From an uncultured Pelagibacteraceae bacterium (GTDB taxonomy: Bacteria; Pseudomonadota; Alphaproteobacteria; Pelagibacterales; Pelagibacteraceae), in the NCBI GenBank assembly GCA_902514755.1, contig CABXRY010000006.1, positions 1 through 53,932 on the forward strand: a stretch of DNA of 53,932 nucleotides, written 5' to 3'. A program made the translations under genes and the position numbers. The notes beneath the pieces are model-generated. The model was not told where the DNA came from, ran no database searches, and saw only the letters and a program-made list of their open reading frames with translations. Positions 9,610-19,843 of this stretch are shown here, piece after piece. The number at the start of each line of letters is the position of its first letter. The first letter of the stretch is position 1.

Positions 9610-11306
9610 TCAAACCAAAAAAGGGAATGACTGGTGGCGCAGCTGCTGTTCAATCTTTAAATAAAGAAAAAGTTAAACATGTCTTTGGCCTTATTGGTTC
9701 TGCGACAATGGAAATGTTTGATGCTCTTTATCACGAAAAAAAAATAAAATTTATTGGTGTACGAGATGAAAGAACTGGCACTCATATGGCAGATGGTTAT
9801 GCAAGAGCGTCTAATAAACCAGGCGTTATTTTAGCTGGACAAAATGGTCCTGGAGCTACTAATTTAGTAACAGGTGTTGCTCAAGCAAAAGCTGCCTTCT
9901 CCCCAGTAATTGCAATTGCAGGATCATACTCAACTAAAGATAAAGTTGAAGATGCATTTCAAGGTCTTGATCAGCAATCTTTATTTAAACCCATCACAAA
10001 AAAAACTTGGACAGTTAAAAAATCTAAAATTATTCCTCAAGTTTTTAGCGATGCTTTTGGGCTAGCAATGAAGCCTAGAAGAGGTCCAGTTTGTATTAAT
10101 TTACCTAGAAATATTTTAGCATCAACAGGGAGCTATAATATAAATGTAAAAAAACCTTCATTCGATAGCGAAAGTCAACTTAAAGCAAACAAAGAAAAAA
10201 TTACAAGAGCAGCAAAGATAATAAATCAAGCAAAACAATTTGTGATAATTGCTGGTGGTGGGATTAAATATACCGCTAAATATTTAGAAGTAATTAAACT
10301 AGCAGAATTATTAAATACACCAATAGTAACTGCTGCAGGTCATGGAGACGCAATACCATTTAACCACAAACTAAATGCAGGTCAGATGGGACCACGTGGA
10401 AACCCTGTTGCATCAAAGCTTGTGAAAGAAGCAGATGTTATTTTAGCGATTGGAACTAGGTTAGGTTTTAATTCTACTTTTTATAGCTACGATAATATCA
10501 ATAATAAAGCAAAAATTATTCAAATTGAAATTGAAAAGAAAATGCTTGGAAAATATTTTCCAGTTGTTTTGGGAATTAATGCTGATGCAGCAACGGCTAC
10601 TAACCAAATATATAATGAAATTAAAAAACAAAAAATAAAGTTAGATATAAAAAATTGGACAAATACATTTATAAATGAAAGAAAAAATTATTTAATTAAT
10701 AGAGAAAATAATGATCTAGGAAAAAACTTTCCTATTCAGCCAAAAGGTTTATTTAAACAATTAAGAAAAGCTTTACCAAAAGATACAGCTATTACTTTGG
10801 ATGCAGGAACTTTATGTTTACAAGCAACAGACGCTCTCGAATATTATAATCCACCCTCTTTATTTACACCTTTAGATTTTGGTTTGGTAGGTTTTTCGTT
10901 TGCCTGTGGTCTAGGGGTTAAAGTTGCAAAACCAAAAAAAACTGTTGTTAGTTTAATGGGTGATGGTGGATTTGGTATGACAATTTCTGAATTAAGCACA
11001 GCAGTAGAATATGGAATTAACACAACAACCATAGTAATGAATAATCAAAGTTGGGGAGCAGAAAAAGCCTACCAAAAAGATTTTTTTGGGAAACGATACC
11101 TTGGTGCAGACATCAGTAGCCCTTCATTTGATAAGGTTGCAGAATTATATGGTGCAAAAGGATTTAAAGTAAAAAAAATTTCTGAAATAAGTGAGGCAGT
11201 TAGAGCTGCAGTGAAATCAAATAAACCTGCAGTGGTTGATGTTGATGTTGACCCAAGTGCATTATATAGTTTTAGAAGAGATAGTTTTAAACATAGGCAA
11301 AAATAA
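9606..11306 (+). CDS. Thiamine pyrophosphate-dependent enzyme (acetolactate synthase/sulfoacetaldehyde acetyltransferase-like)
   Basis: 'GQNGPGATNLVTGVAQA', 'MGDGGFGMTISELSTAVEYGINTTTIVMNNQSWG' TPP-binding motif; 'WGAEKAYQKDFFGKRYLGADI' region resembles Xsc. Substrate not determinable. Confidence 0.85.
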   Translation: MIKPKKGMTGGAAAVQSLNKEKVKHVFGLIGSATMEMFDALYHEKKIKFIGVRDERTGTHMADGYARASNKPGVILAGQNGPGATNLVTGVAQAKAAFSPVIAIAGSYSTKDKVEDAFQGLDQQSLFKPITKKTWTVKKSKIIPQVFSDAFGLAMKPRRGPVCINLPRNILASTGSYNINVKKPSFDSESQLKANKEKITRAAKIINQAKQFVIIAGGGIKYTAKYLEVIKLAELLNTPIVTAAGHGDAIPFNHKLNAGQMGPRGNPVASKLVKEADVILAIGTRLGFNSTFYSYDNINNKAKIIQIEIEKKMLGKYFPVVLGINADAATATNQIYNEIKKQKIKLDIKNWTNTFINERKNYLINRENNDLGKNFPIQPKGLFKQLRKALPKDTAITLDAGTLCLQATDALEYYNPPSLFTPLDFGLVGFSFACGLGVKVAKPKKTVVSLMGDGGFGMTISELSTAVEYGINTTTIVMNNQSWGAEKAYQKDFFGKRYLGADISSPSFDKVAELYGAKGFKVKKISEISEAVRAAVKSNKPAVVDVDVDPSALYSFRRDSFKHRQK

Positions 11307-11936
11307 ATGTCACAAAAAGATATTGGTAATAAAATCCCAATTTATAAATTAAAGGCAGGTAAAGAAGTTGAGGATTACTATGACGAGTGGACAATTGAAA
11401 ATAAATATGACAAAGATATGGTTGACTGGAAATATTCTGGACCTCAAGAAACGGTTACCCTTTTTAAAAAACATAATTCTAAAAAAGAAATTAAAATTTT
11501 AGATGCAGGCTGTGGAACTGGCTTAGTAGGTGTTGAGCTAAAAAAGAATGGATATCTAAACTTAGATGGTGCTGATTTTTCTCAAAAAATGCTAGATTTA
11601 GTACCAAAAAATATTTATGAGAATTTATTTAAAATTGATCTTAATCAAAAAGTAAATATTGCAGATGATACTTATGAAGGAATAACATGTGTTGGAACTT
11701 TTACTTTTGGCCATGTAAATCCACCAGCGTTAGATGAAATGATAAGAATTTGTAAAAACGAGTCCTTGATTTGTTTTACAATAAATATTGGAATCTACGA
11801 GGAATATGGATTTGACAAAAAGATCAAAGAGTTAGAAGATAATAATTCTTGGAAAATAATTGAATTTATTAAATCAGATTATATTGCAAGCAAAGGAGTA
11901 AATGCCTGGCTAGTTTTGGCTCAGGTAACTAAATAA
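11307..11936 (+). CDS. Class I SAM-dependent methyltransferase
   Basis: 'KILDAGCGTGLVGVELKKNGY' motif I. Confidence 0.88.
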   Translation: MSQKDIGNKIPIYKLKAGKEVEDYYDEWTIENKYDKDMVDWKYSGPQETVTLFKKHNSKKEIKILDAGCGTGLVGVELKKNGYLNLDGADFSQKMLDLVPKNIYENLFKIDLNQKVNIADDTYEGITCVGTFTFGHVNPPALDEMIRICKNESLICFTINIGIYEEYGFDKKIKELEDNNSWKIIEFIKSDYIASKGVNAWLVLAQVTK

Positions 11937-11940
11937 AAAT

Positions 11941-12528
11941 ATGGAAATTAATTTAAGAAAATTTACAAAATTTGTTGATAAAACTTTTATCGAAGGTGGT
12001 AAAGAAGCTAAAGAACCGGTTTTATTAGTTTCAGTTGCAGCCGTTTTTAAAAATCCTTGGCATGGACAAGGTTTTGTTGAAAATTTAAGACCTACTATTT
12101 TAGACTTAGCTCCAAAGTTAGGTGATTTATTGGTACCCGAGCTTATTAAAGAAATTGGATCTCCTGAAAAAATATTAGCTTATGGTAAAGCAGGTGTGGT
12201 AGGATTAGATGGTGAAATAGAGCATGCATCAGCATTTATACATACATTAAGATTTGGAAATAAATTTAGGGATGCAGTTGGTGGAACTTCTTATTTAAGT
12301 TTTACAAATACTAGAAGTCCAGCTGGATCAAAAATTTCAATACCCATGATGCATAAAACAGACTCTGGCTTAAGACCATATTATTTAACGCATGAATTTA
12401 CTATTCATGATGCTCCATTTGATGACGAAATAGTAATCGCAATAGGTGGTGCTTCAAGTGGAAGAGCTCATGCAAGAACTGGTGACAGATATCAAGATAT
12501 GAAAGAAATGGGTATTGAACCCAAATAA
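11941..12528 (+). CDS. Amino acid synthesis family protein (DUF1185/PF06684-like)
   Basis: 'VAAVFKNPWHGQGFVENL', 'YGKAGVVGLDGEIEHASAFIHTLRFGN', 'GGASSGRAHARTGDRYQDM' resemble this family. Confidence 0.8.
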   Translation: MEINLRKFTKFVDKTFIEGGKEAKEPVLLVSVAAVFKNPWHGQGFVENLRPTILDLAPKLGDLLVPELIKEIGSPEKILAYGKAGVVGLDGEIEHASAFIHTLRFGNKFRDAVGGTSYLSFTNTRSPAGSKISIPMMHKTDSGLRPYYLTHEFTIHDAPFDDEIVIAIGGASSGRAHARTGDRYQDMKEMGIEPK

Positions 12529-12531
12529 TAC

Positions 12532-13317
12532 TTGATGACAACAGGAACTACTGCTTCTGGAACCTATTACTTATTCAATAAAAAAGGTCAAGAAGTCCCA
12601 ATTGTATTTGTGCATGGAGTAGGTCTTACTCACGAAATTTGGCAACCCCAGCTAGAATTTTTTAATTATCATTCAACTCTTGCATATGACATTTTAGGTC
12701 ATGGAAAATCTTCATTAAAAAAAAGAGAAATAACTTTTGATGATTTTTCTGAGCAACTAATTGAGCTAATAGACCACCTTAATATTAAAAAAATTCATCT
12801 TGTAGGTTTCTCTATAGGGTCTTTAATTGCACGAAATTTTGCAACAAAATTTAATGATCGATTACAATCGTTAGTTCTTTTAGGTTCAATTTATAAAAGA
12901 ACTGAGGAACAACAAAAAATAGTTAATCGAAGGTTTGAACAAGCAAAACAAGAATTAAAACTGTCAAAACAAGCCTTGAAAAGATGGTTTACCGATAAAT
13001 ATCTTGAAATTAATCCAAAAATTTATGAAAAAATAAGCTCAATTTTATCTGCAAATAACATGAATAATTTTCTAAAAGTTTACGAACTATTCGTAAAACA
13101 TAAAAATGATGAAGATTTTAATAAAATTACAGCTAGTACACTGGTTATGACGGGTGAATATGATATTGGCTCAACAGTAAAAATGTCTCAAGAATTAAAT
13201 GCTTTAATCTCTAAAAGTCAATTAAAGATCATTAAAGATGGAAAACATCTTTGTGGTATTGAGTGTGCTGATGATGTAAATTTAACAATCAAAAATTTTA
13301 TTGGATCTAATGACTAA
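12532..13317 (+). CDS. Alpha/beta fold hydrolase
   Basis: 'PIVFVHGVGLTHEIW', 'LVGFSIGSLIA' nucleophile elbow. Confidence 0.88.
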   Translation: MMTTGTTASGTYYLFNKKGQEVPIVFVHGVGLTHEIWQPQLEFFNYHSTLAYDILGHGKSSLKKREITFDDFSEQLIELIDHLNIKKIHLVGFSIGSLIARNFATKFNDRLQSLVLLGSIYKRTEEQQKIVNRRFEQAKQELKLSKQALKRWFTDKYLEINPKIYEKISSILSANNMNNFLKVYELFVKHKNDEDFNKITASTLVMTGEYDIGSTVKMSQELNALISKSQLKIIKDGKHLCGIECADDVNLTIKNFIGSND

Positions 13318-14791
13318 ACTAAAACAATATAAAATGTTTATTAATGGTGAATGGGTTGACTCTGAAAGTAAAAAAACATTTGAAACTCTAAATCCAGAAC
13401 ACAATGAACCTTGGGCAACTGTACCAGAAGCAAGCTCTAAAGATGTTGATAATGCAGTCAAAGCTGCTCAAAAAGCATTCGAGGGTGAATGGCCTAAGTT
13501 ACTTCCAAGAGAAAGAGCTAAATTTTTAAGAGCTATTGGAAATCAACTTAGGGAAAATGCAGAAATGCTAGGTGAAATAGAAACAATTGACACTGGTAAA
13601 CTATATAGAGAAACAAAAAAACAAGCAGTTTATATTGCAGAATACTACGATTACTACGCTGGCTTAGCAGACAAAGTCGAAGGAACAGTTTTGCCAATAG
13701 ATAAACCAAATGTTCAGGCAATTACCACAAGAATACCTATAGGAGTTATAGCTGCAATAATTCCTTGGAATTCACAAATGTTTTTAACTGCAACTAAAGT
13801 AGCGCCAGCACTTGCAATGGGAAATACAATTGTAATTAAATCCTCAGAACTTGCTCCTGCTGTTCTATTTGAATTTGCAAAATTAATTGAAAAAACTGGT
13901 ATCCCTAAAGGAGTAGTAAATGTAATTACAGGATTTGGTGATCCATGTGGTAAAAGTTTAACTACTCACAACTTAGTTGAAAAAGTTGCATTCACCGGAG
14001 GTCCTGAAACAGCAAGACATATAATTAGAAACTCTGCAGAAAATTTATCAGAAGTAAGTTTAGAATTAGGTGGAAAAAGTCCAGTTGCAGTATTTGATGA
14101 TGCAGAACAAGAAAACGCAATAAATGGAATTACAGCTGGAATATTTGGCGCAAGTGGACAAAGCTGTATAGCAGGCTCAAGACTTTATTTGCAAAAAGGA
14201 ATTTACGATGAATTCTTAGATAAACTTTCAAAACGTGCTTCAAAAATAAAAATTGGAGCACCGATGGATCCACAGACAGAGATGGGCCCTTTAAGTAATT
14301 TTAAACAATTAGAAGTAATAGAAAAAAATATTAAAGATACAATTGATCAAGGTGGAAAAATTAAATGTGGTGGTGAAAGACATTCTTTTTCTAACAAAGG
14401 ATATTACTTTCCTCCAACAATTATAGAATGTGATAATCACAATCTGCCTGTAGCAGAAAACGAGTTATTTGGACCTGTATTATCAGTAATGAAATTTGAT
14501 ACAGAAGAAGAAGTAATTATTAAAATGAACGACAATCAATATGGATTATCATCTGGAGTTTACACAAGTAATTTATCGAGAGGAATGAGAGTCTCAAAAG
14601 CAATTAGGGCAGGAATAACTTTCGTTAACACCTATAGATTAATTTCACCATCTGCCCCTTTTGGAGGTATCAAGGATAGTGGTTATGGAAAAGAGGCAGG
14701 AATTGAGTCTATTAAAGATTACACCAGAGTTAAAACTACTTGGTTTTATACATCAGATGAGCCTTCTCTGGATCCTTTCTCAATAAGATAA
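13301..14791 (+). CDS. Aldehyde dehydrogenase family protein
   Basis: 'SLELGGKSPVAVFDDA', 'GASGQSCIAGSRL' active-site Cys motif; likely true start 13310 (MTKLKQYKMF). Confidence 0.92.
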   Translation: MDLMTKLKQYKMFINGEWVDSESKKTFETLNPEHNEPWATVPEASSKDVDNAVKAAQKAFEGEWPKLLPRERAKFLRAIGNQLRENAEMLGEIETIDTGKLYRETKKQAVYIAEYYDYYAGLADKVEGTVLPIDKPNVQAITTRIPIGVIAAIIPWNSQMFLTATKVAPALAMGNTIVIKSSELAPAVLFEFAKLIEKTGIPKGVVNVITGFGDPCGKSLTTHNLVEKVAFTGGPETARHIIRNSAENLSEVSLELGGKSPVAVFDDAEQENAINGITAGIFGASGQSCIAGSRLYLQKGIYDEFLDKLSKRASKIKIGAPMDPQTEMGPLSNFKQLEVIEKNIKDTIDQGGKIKCGGERHSFSNKGYYFPPTIIECDNHNLPVAENELFGPVLSVMKFDTEEEVIIKMNDNQYGLSSGVYTSNLSRGMRVSKAIRAGITFVNTYRLISPSAPFGGIKDSGYGKEAGIESIKDYTRVKTTWFYTSDEPSLDPFSIR

Positions 14792-14898
14792 TTAGCATTA
14801 ATTAACCTGTTTAAATTAGGATAATTTTGTCATTGAATATTGGTTTTATTCATACTTAAATTGGTTTTTATAAATTGTTAACAATAAAGAGGAAGATA

Positions 14899-16089
14899 AT
14901 GAGAAAACTATTTATCGCCGTATTTATGTTTGTATCAAGCTTTGGTTCAAATGTAATGGCAGACGGACATTCGATTAAAATGGGGATTATTTTAGGATTT
15001 ACTGGTCCTATTGAATCTCTAACTCCTGCTATGGCTGCATCTGCAGAGCTTGCTTTTAAAGAAGCTTCTGACTCAGGTTCGCTATTAGGTGGAAAAAAAA
15101 TTGAGCCAGTAAGAGCAGACTCAACTTGTGTAGACTCAGCGGCAGCAACTTCAGCAGCTGAAGGACTAATTTCAGGTGGTGTAGCTGCAATTATGGGAGC
15201 AGATTGTTCAGGTGTAACTGGTGCTATAGCATCAAATGTTGCTGTACCAAATGGTGTAGTGATGATTTCACCATCAGCAACTTCTCCAGGTTTAACAACT
15301 TTAGATGATAATGGGTATTTCTTTAGAACCGCACCATCAGATGCTAGAGGAGGTCAAATCTTAGCTGATATAACAAAAGACAGAAAAGTTAAAAGTGTAG
15401 CAATAACTTACACAAATAATGACTATGGAAAAGGATTAGCTGATGTATATGAAGCAGCAGTTAAAGCTCATGGTATTAAAGTTACAACAGTAACTGCTCA
15501 CGAAGATGGAAAAGCTGATTACTCATCTGAAGTTGCAACACTTGCTTCAGCAGGTGGTGATGCAGTAGCAGTAATTGGTTACCTTGACCAAGGAGGAAAA
15601 GGAATTATTCAAGCCTCTTTAGATTCAGGTGCATTTGATAGATTTATTTTATCAGATGGAATGATCGGTCAATCTTTGGTTGATGCATTTGGAAAAGATT
15701 TGAGTAAATCTTTTGGTTCAATGCCTGGTTCAACAGGAAAAGGTGCTGGTGTGTTTGCTGAAGTAGCTAAAGCTGGTGGAATAGACTCATCTGGTCCTTA
15801 TACTGGAGAATCTTATGATGCTGCTGCTTTAATTGTTTTAGCAATGCAAGCTGGTAATTCAGCAGATAGAGCATCTATTGCAAAAAATGTAATGGATGTT
15901 GCTAATGAGCCTGGAACTAAAATTTATCCAGGTCAACTAAAAAAAGGTTTAGACTTACTTGCTAAAGGTAAAAAGATTAACTACGAGGGAGCAACAGGTG
16001 TTACATTTACTAGTGTTGGTGAAGCCGAAGGTTCTTTCTTAGAGCAAGAAATAAAAGGTGGAAAGTTTAAAACTAAAAAACAAAGATAA
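14899..16089 (+). CDS. HAAT-type ABC transporter substrate-binding protein (LivK-like)
   Basis: Signal peptide MRKLFIAVFMFVSSFGSNVMA-DG, 'IKMGIILGFTGPIESLTPAMAASAELAFKEA'; ORF track start 14875, better start 14899 with agagga SD. Confidence 0.88.
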   Translation: MRKLFIAVFMFVSSFGSNVMADGHSIKMGIILGFTGPIESLTPAMAASAELAFKEASDSGSLLGGKKIEPVRADSTCVDSAAATSAAEGLISGGVAAIMGADCSGVTGAIASNVAVPNGVVMISPSATSPGLTTLDDNGYFFRTAPSDARGGQILADITKDRKVKSVAITYTNNDYGKGLADVYEAAVKAHGIKVTTVTAHEDGKADYSSEVATLASAGGDAVAVIGYLDQGGKGIIQASLDSGAFDRFILSDGMIGQSLVDAFGKDLSKSFGSMPGSTGKGAGVFAEVAKAGGIDSSGPYTGESYDAAALIVLAMQAGNSADRASIAKNVMDVANEPGTKIYPGQLKKGLDLLAKGKKINYEGATGVTFTSVGEAEGSFLEQEIKGGKFKTKKQR

Positions 16090-16102
16090 TTAATATCAAA
16101 TT

Positions 16103-16138
16103 AAAAACCCCAGTAATGTAAGTTGCTGGGGTTTTTTT
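16103..16138 (+). terminator. Rho-independent terminator downstream of the substrate-binding protein gene
   Basis: CCCCAGTAA-tgtaag-TTGCTGGGG (one T-G pair) followed by T7; flanking A5/T5 could extend the stem. Confidence 0.9.
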
Positions 16139-16212
16139 ATGTTTAAATACTTCCTGTAATTCTTAAAATACCAAAAATTGATATTATTAATAAAAAATTA
16201 AACACCACTTTT

Positions 16213-17418
16213 TTATAAAGGGCTTCTTTGCTTAAAATCTGCTCTAAAAGTGGAAACAATAATAATTATTAAAAAAATAATACAAACTAAATTCATTGTT
16301 TTCCAACTAGTTAGGCTAATAAATATACCAGCTGATAAACTTGCTATTGCTTGAACTGTATAAACAATAAGATCATTAAAACCTTGAGCTTTAAACTTTT
16401 CTTCTTCTTTATAAGATAAAACTAATAAACTAGTTCCTGATATAAATAAAAAATTCCATCCAAAACCTAAAAAGATTAATGCTATTAAATAATTTATAAA
16501 ATTTTGCTCAAATAAACTTGTCAAAATTGTTATTGAAAACAAAAGAACACCTGAATACATAATTTTACTATGTCCAAATTTTTTGATCAAATTACCTGTA
16601 ATTAATGAAGGTAAAAACATTGCTGCAATATGTAGCTGAATAACTAATCCAGTTTTTGCCAAACTAATTTTTTCCATTACATGCATGCTTATGGGTGTAG
16701 CTGTCATTAAAAATGACATTACTGCATAAGCAAATGATGATGCTATTAATGCTTGTAAAAATCTTGGTTGAGTAATTAATTCAAAATAACTTCGTGTATT
16801 TTTTTTAATAAAAATATTTGGTCTATGATTATCCTCATAAAACAATAAAAAAATTGTTGAAGATAATGTCAATATTGCAAGTGCAATATATGAACCTGCA
16901 TACAAATGATCTGAAATAATCTCTTTTGAAATATTTGCTAAATTTGGACCTATAAAAGCTGAACCAATCCCAGCTAATAATATTATTGATATAGCTTTTG
17001 GAGCCATATCTTTACTTACAGTTTCAACTGCAGCAAAACGATATTGATGACTAAAAGCTACTCCTGCTCCAAGTAAAAAACATCCTAAATTAAATAATAC
17101 AAAACTTTCAATTATTATTGAATATGCAGCCATTAATGCAGCGAAAGAACTTCCAACCGAAGCAATAATAAAACCTGCTCTTCTGCCTATAATGCTCATA
17201 ATCTTTGCAGCAAAAAATGCAAAGATCGCAATACCCACAATCGATAATGCCATTGGCAAAGTTGCTAAAGATTTAATAGGACTGAATTGAGATCCAATAA
17301 TTCCACTTAAAAATACTGTAACTGGTGCCGCGGTAAAAGCAAAAATCTGACTTAAAATCAGCAGCCAAAGATTTTTATTCATTAAAACATATACTTGTCT
17401 GCCATGTACATGGCCCAA
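16213..17418 (-). CDS. MFS transporter
   Basis: About 12 predicted TM helices; probable start 17382 (MNKNLWLLIL). Confidence 0.8.
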   Translation of the reverse strand: MGHVHGRQVYVLMNKNLWLLILSQIFAFTAAPVTVFLSGIIGSQFSPIKSLATLPMALSIVGIAIFAFFAAKIMSIIGRRAGFIIASVGSSFAALMAAYSIIIESFVLFNLGCFLLGAGVAFSHQYRFAAVETVSKDMAPKAISIILLAGIGSAFIGPNLANISKEIISDHLYAGSYIALAILTLSSTIFLLFYEDNHRPNIFIKKNTRSYFELITQPRFLQALIASSFAYAVMSFLMTATPISMHVMEKISLAKTGLVIQLHIAAMFLPSLITGNLIKKFGHSKIMYSGVLLFSITILTSLFEQNFINYLIALIFLGFGWNFLFISGTSLLVLSYKEEEKFKAQGFNDLIVYTVQAIASLSAGIFISLTSWKTMNLVCIIFLIIIIVSTFRADFKQRSPL

Positions 17419-17456
17419 GCAATTGCAGCACCTAATATAATATATTTCATATTAAA

Positions 17457-18827
17457 TTATTTTATTTCTATTTTTTCAGGAAGTATACCTTTTGGCCGAT
17501 ATCTCATAATTAATAATAATCCAAGGCCCATCATTAAGAACCTAAAGTAAGGCACACTTTCAATTAAATGAGCTTTAAGAGCGTTTGTTTCTGAAATACC
17601 TGCTGTAAAAAAATTAATTAAGAATAATGCAATTGGAGCAGCTTCAATCCATAAGAACCAGACTACAAAACCTCCTAAAATAGCACCAAAATTGTTCCCA
17701 CTTCCACCAACTATAACCATTACCCATATAAGAAATGTGTATCTCATAGGTCTATAGCTTCCAGGAGTAAACAAGCCATCTTGAGTAACTAACATTGCGC
17801 CAGCAATTCCAACTATTGCAGATCCTAAAATAAAGATTAACAAATGTTGTTTGACTACATTTTTTCCCATAGCGTTTGCTGCTTCCTCATTATCTCTTAT
17901 TGCTCTCATCATTCTTCCCCAAGGAGAATAAAGTGCTTTTTGAGTTAAAATAAGAAGAATTATAACTACTGTTAAAAATAAACCTGAGTAACATAATTTT
18001 ACAAATACTGATGAGCCTTCGATAACAAACTGATTTAATGCTGCTTGCCGATCTGATAAATTAGAAATTATTTCTAATTTATCAGAATTAAATTTTTCAA
18101 CTAAATTTATAAACCAATCTGTGGTTTGAAGATCGACCTCATATGGAGCTGGTCTTTTTAAACCAATTACATTTTTAACACCTCTTGTAAGCCAATCTTC
18201 GTGTTTAATTATAGCGATTACAATTTCTGAAATAAGAAGTGTAGCAATTGCCAAATAATCTGCTCGAAGACCTAATGCTACTTTTCCAACAATAAACGCT
18301 AGACCTCCTGCAAAGAATGCTCCAACTATCCAAGAAAATATAATAGGTAATCCAAATCCACCTAAAAAACCTGTTTTAGCAGGATCAACAGCTTCGATAG
18401 CTTCAATGCCTGGTTCTGCAGAAAATCTAATAAGTAATATACCGGAAATAATTATTGCCGCGATGCTATAGGTTCTCATTTTAGATTTATCAAATCTTTT
18501 TAAAATAAATCTAATAACTAAAACCATAACTATTATAAGCCATAAGCTCATTAAAATATCAAAACCTCCTGCGCTCCATGCCTCTTGCACAGGATCGACA
18601 GATATTAATACTGCTGCAAGGCCACCTAATGCCGTATACCCCATAATTCCAAAGTTAATTAATCCTGCATAACCCCACTGAATATTAGCTCCCATTGTCA
18701 TTACTGCAGAAATTAAGCATAGATTAAAAATAGATAATGCAATATTCCAAGATTGAAATATTCCTACCAAGATTATTAATCCCATCATAATACTGTAAGC
18801 TGCAATTACGTTTAAATTTTTTCTCAC
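17457..18827 (-). CDS. Branched-chain amino acid-type ABC transporter permease (LivM-like)
   Basis: 'WGYAGLINFGIMGYTALGG', 'GLRADYLAIATLLISEI', 'MRAIRDNEEAANAMG', 'VGGSGNNFGAILGG'. Confidence 0.9.
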   Translation of the reverse strand: MRKNLNVIAAYSIMMGLIILVGIFQSWNIALSIFNLCLISAVMTMGANIQWGYAGLINFGIMGYTALGGLAAVLISVDPVQEAWSAGGFDILMSLWLIIVMVLVIRFILKRFDKSKMRTYSIAAIIISGILLIRFSAEPGIEAIEAVDPAKTGFLGGFGLPIIFSWIVGAFFAGGLAFIVGKVALGLRADYLAIATLLISEIVIAIIKHEDWLTRGVKNVIGLKRPAPYEVDLQTTDWFINLVEKFNSDKLEIISNLSDRQAALNQFVIEGSSVFVKLCYSGLFLTVVIILLILTQKALYSPWGRMMRAIRDNEEAANAMGKNVVKQHLLIFILGSAIVGIAGAMLVTQDGLFTPGSYRPMRYTFLIWVMVIVGGSGNNFGAILGGFVVWFLWIEAAPIALFLINFFTAGISETNALKAHLIESVPYFRFLMMGLGLLLIMRYRPKGILPEKIEIK

Positions 18828-19843
18828 AATACTTTTCCTTTAAATATTCCTGAGGGCCTATAAAGCAGAACAATAACAAGTATCGAAAATGATACTGCAA
18901 ACTTATAGTCTGTTGATAAAAGTTGAATTAAACTTTCAGGCTCCATACTCTCTGGCAACATATACATAAAAAATTTTTTGTAAGCGTAAGTTAAAAATAT
19001 TTCTGAAAAAGCAATAACATATCCTCCCAAAAATGCTCCAAAAGGGTTTCCAATCCCTCCAACTATTGCTGCAGCAAAAATAGGAAGCATATTGTTAAAG
19101 TAAGTAAATGGTTTGAAACTTTTGTCTAAACCATATAATGCACCACCAATAGTTGCTAAAATTCCAGCGATTATCCACGTTATCATTACAATTTTCTTTG
19201 GATCTATGCCTGAAAGAAGTGCCAAATCCTCATTATCAGAATATGCCTTCATACTCTTTCCTGTCTTTGTTTTGTTTAAAAACCAAAATAATAAAGAAAC
19301 CAATACTATTGTAACAAATATTGTAAGCACTTGAGTTGATTTTAAAGCAAGACCTTCATTCAAACCTGTCATCTCTTTAAATTCACGTGCTTTAATAATA
19401 AATTTTTCTCCATCAAAAAATCTTCTATCTGATGGACCAATTATTATTCTTACTACTGCTTGGGTGACAAACATAACTCCAATACTCACCATAGCCAATT
19501 GAACTGGTGGACTTTTGTTTGTTCGATAATATTTAAACACAAATTTATCAATACTTAACATGTATAAAATCATGAATATGATCGCAAAAGGAATAGCTAA
19601 TAATGCTGTAGGTAGAATACCAAGTGAAATTCCTAAAGATTGAAAATACCATGTAAACAAAATAGTAACCATTGTACCAAAAGACATCATGTCTCCAGTA
19701 GCAAAATTAGCAAATCTTAAGATACCATAAATTAATGTTACAAAAATTGCACCAAGGGCTAATTGAGATCCATATGTTAAGGCTGGAATAAAAATATAAT
19801 TAAGTAAAAGTATTATTGCATTTAATATATCCATACTACCCAC
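18824..19843 (-). CDS. Branched-chain amino acid-type ABC transporter permease (LivH-like)
   Basis: 'YGILRFANFATGDMMSFG', 'AIVGGIGNPFGAFLGG'. Confidence 0.9.
   Translation of the reverse strand: MGSMDILNAIILLLNYIFIPALTYGSQLALGAIFVTLIYGILRFANFATGDMMSFGTMVTILFTWYFQSLGISLGILPTALLAIPFAIIFMILYMLSIDKFVFKYYRTNKSPPVQLAMVSIGVMFVTQAVVRIIIGPSDRRFFDGEKFIIKAREFKEMTGLNEGLALKSTQVLTIFVTIVLVSLLFWFLNKTKTGKSMKAYSDNEDLALLSGIDPKKIVMITWIIAGILATIGGALYGLDKSFKPFTYFNNMLPIFAAAIVGGIGNPFGAFLGGYVIAFSEIFLTYAYKKFFMYMLPESMEPESLIQLLSTDYKFAVSFSILVIVLLYRPSGIFKGKVL

Noticed and set aside
10844-11032. Minus-strand ORF of 62 aa, and similar short antisense ORFs (e.g. 4463, 19113, 22454, 24193, 25010, 25879, 26363, 32328, 34108, 35120, 37164, 37746, 40559, 40854, 41048, 42010, 43024, 44258, 45336, 50284, 51191, 51990)
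   Set aside because: All lie wholly or mostly inside well-supported genes, on the other strand or in another frame, without recognisable domains.
9606-11306. Naming the TPP enzyme as IlvB or Xsc
   Set aside because: Family features are shared; no linked small subunit (IlvH) or Pta/sulfonate genes, so the specific name is not supported.
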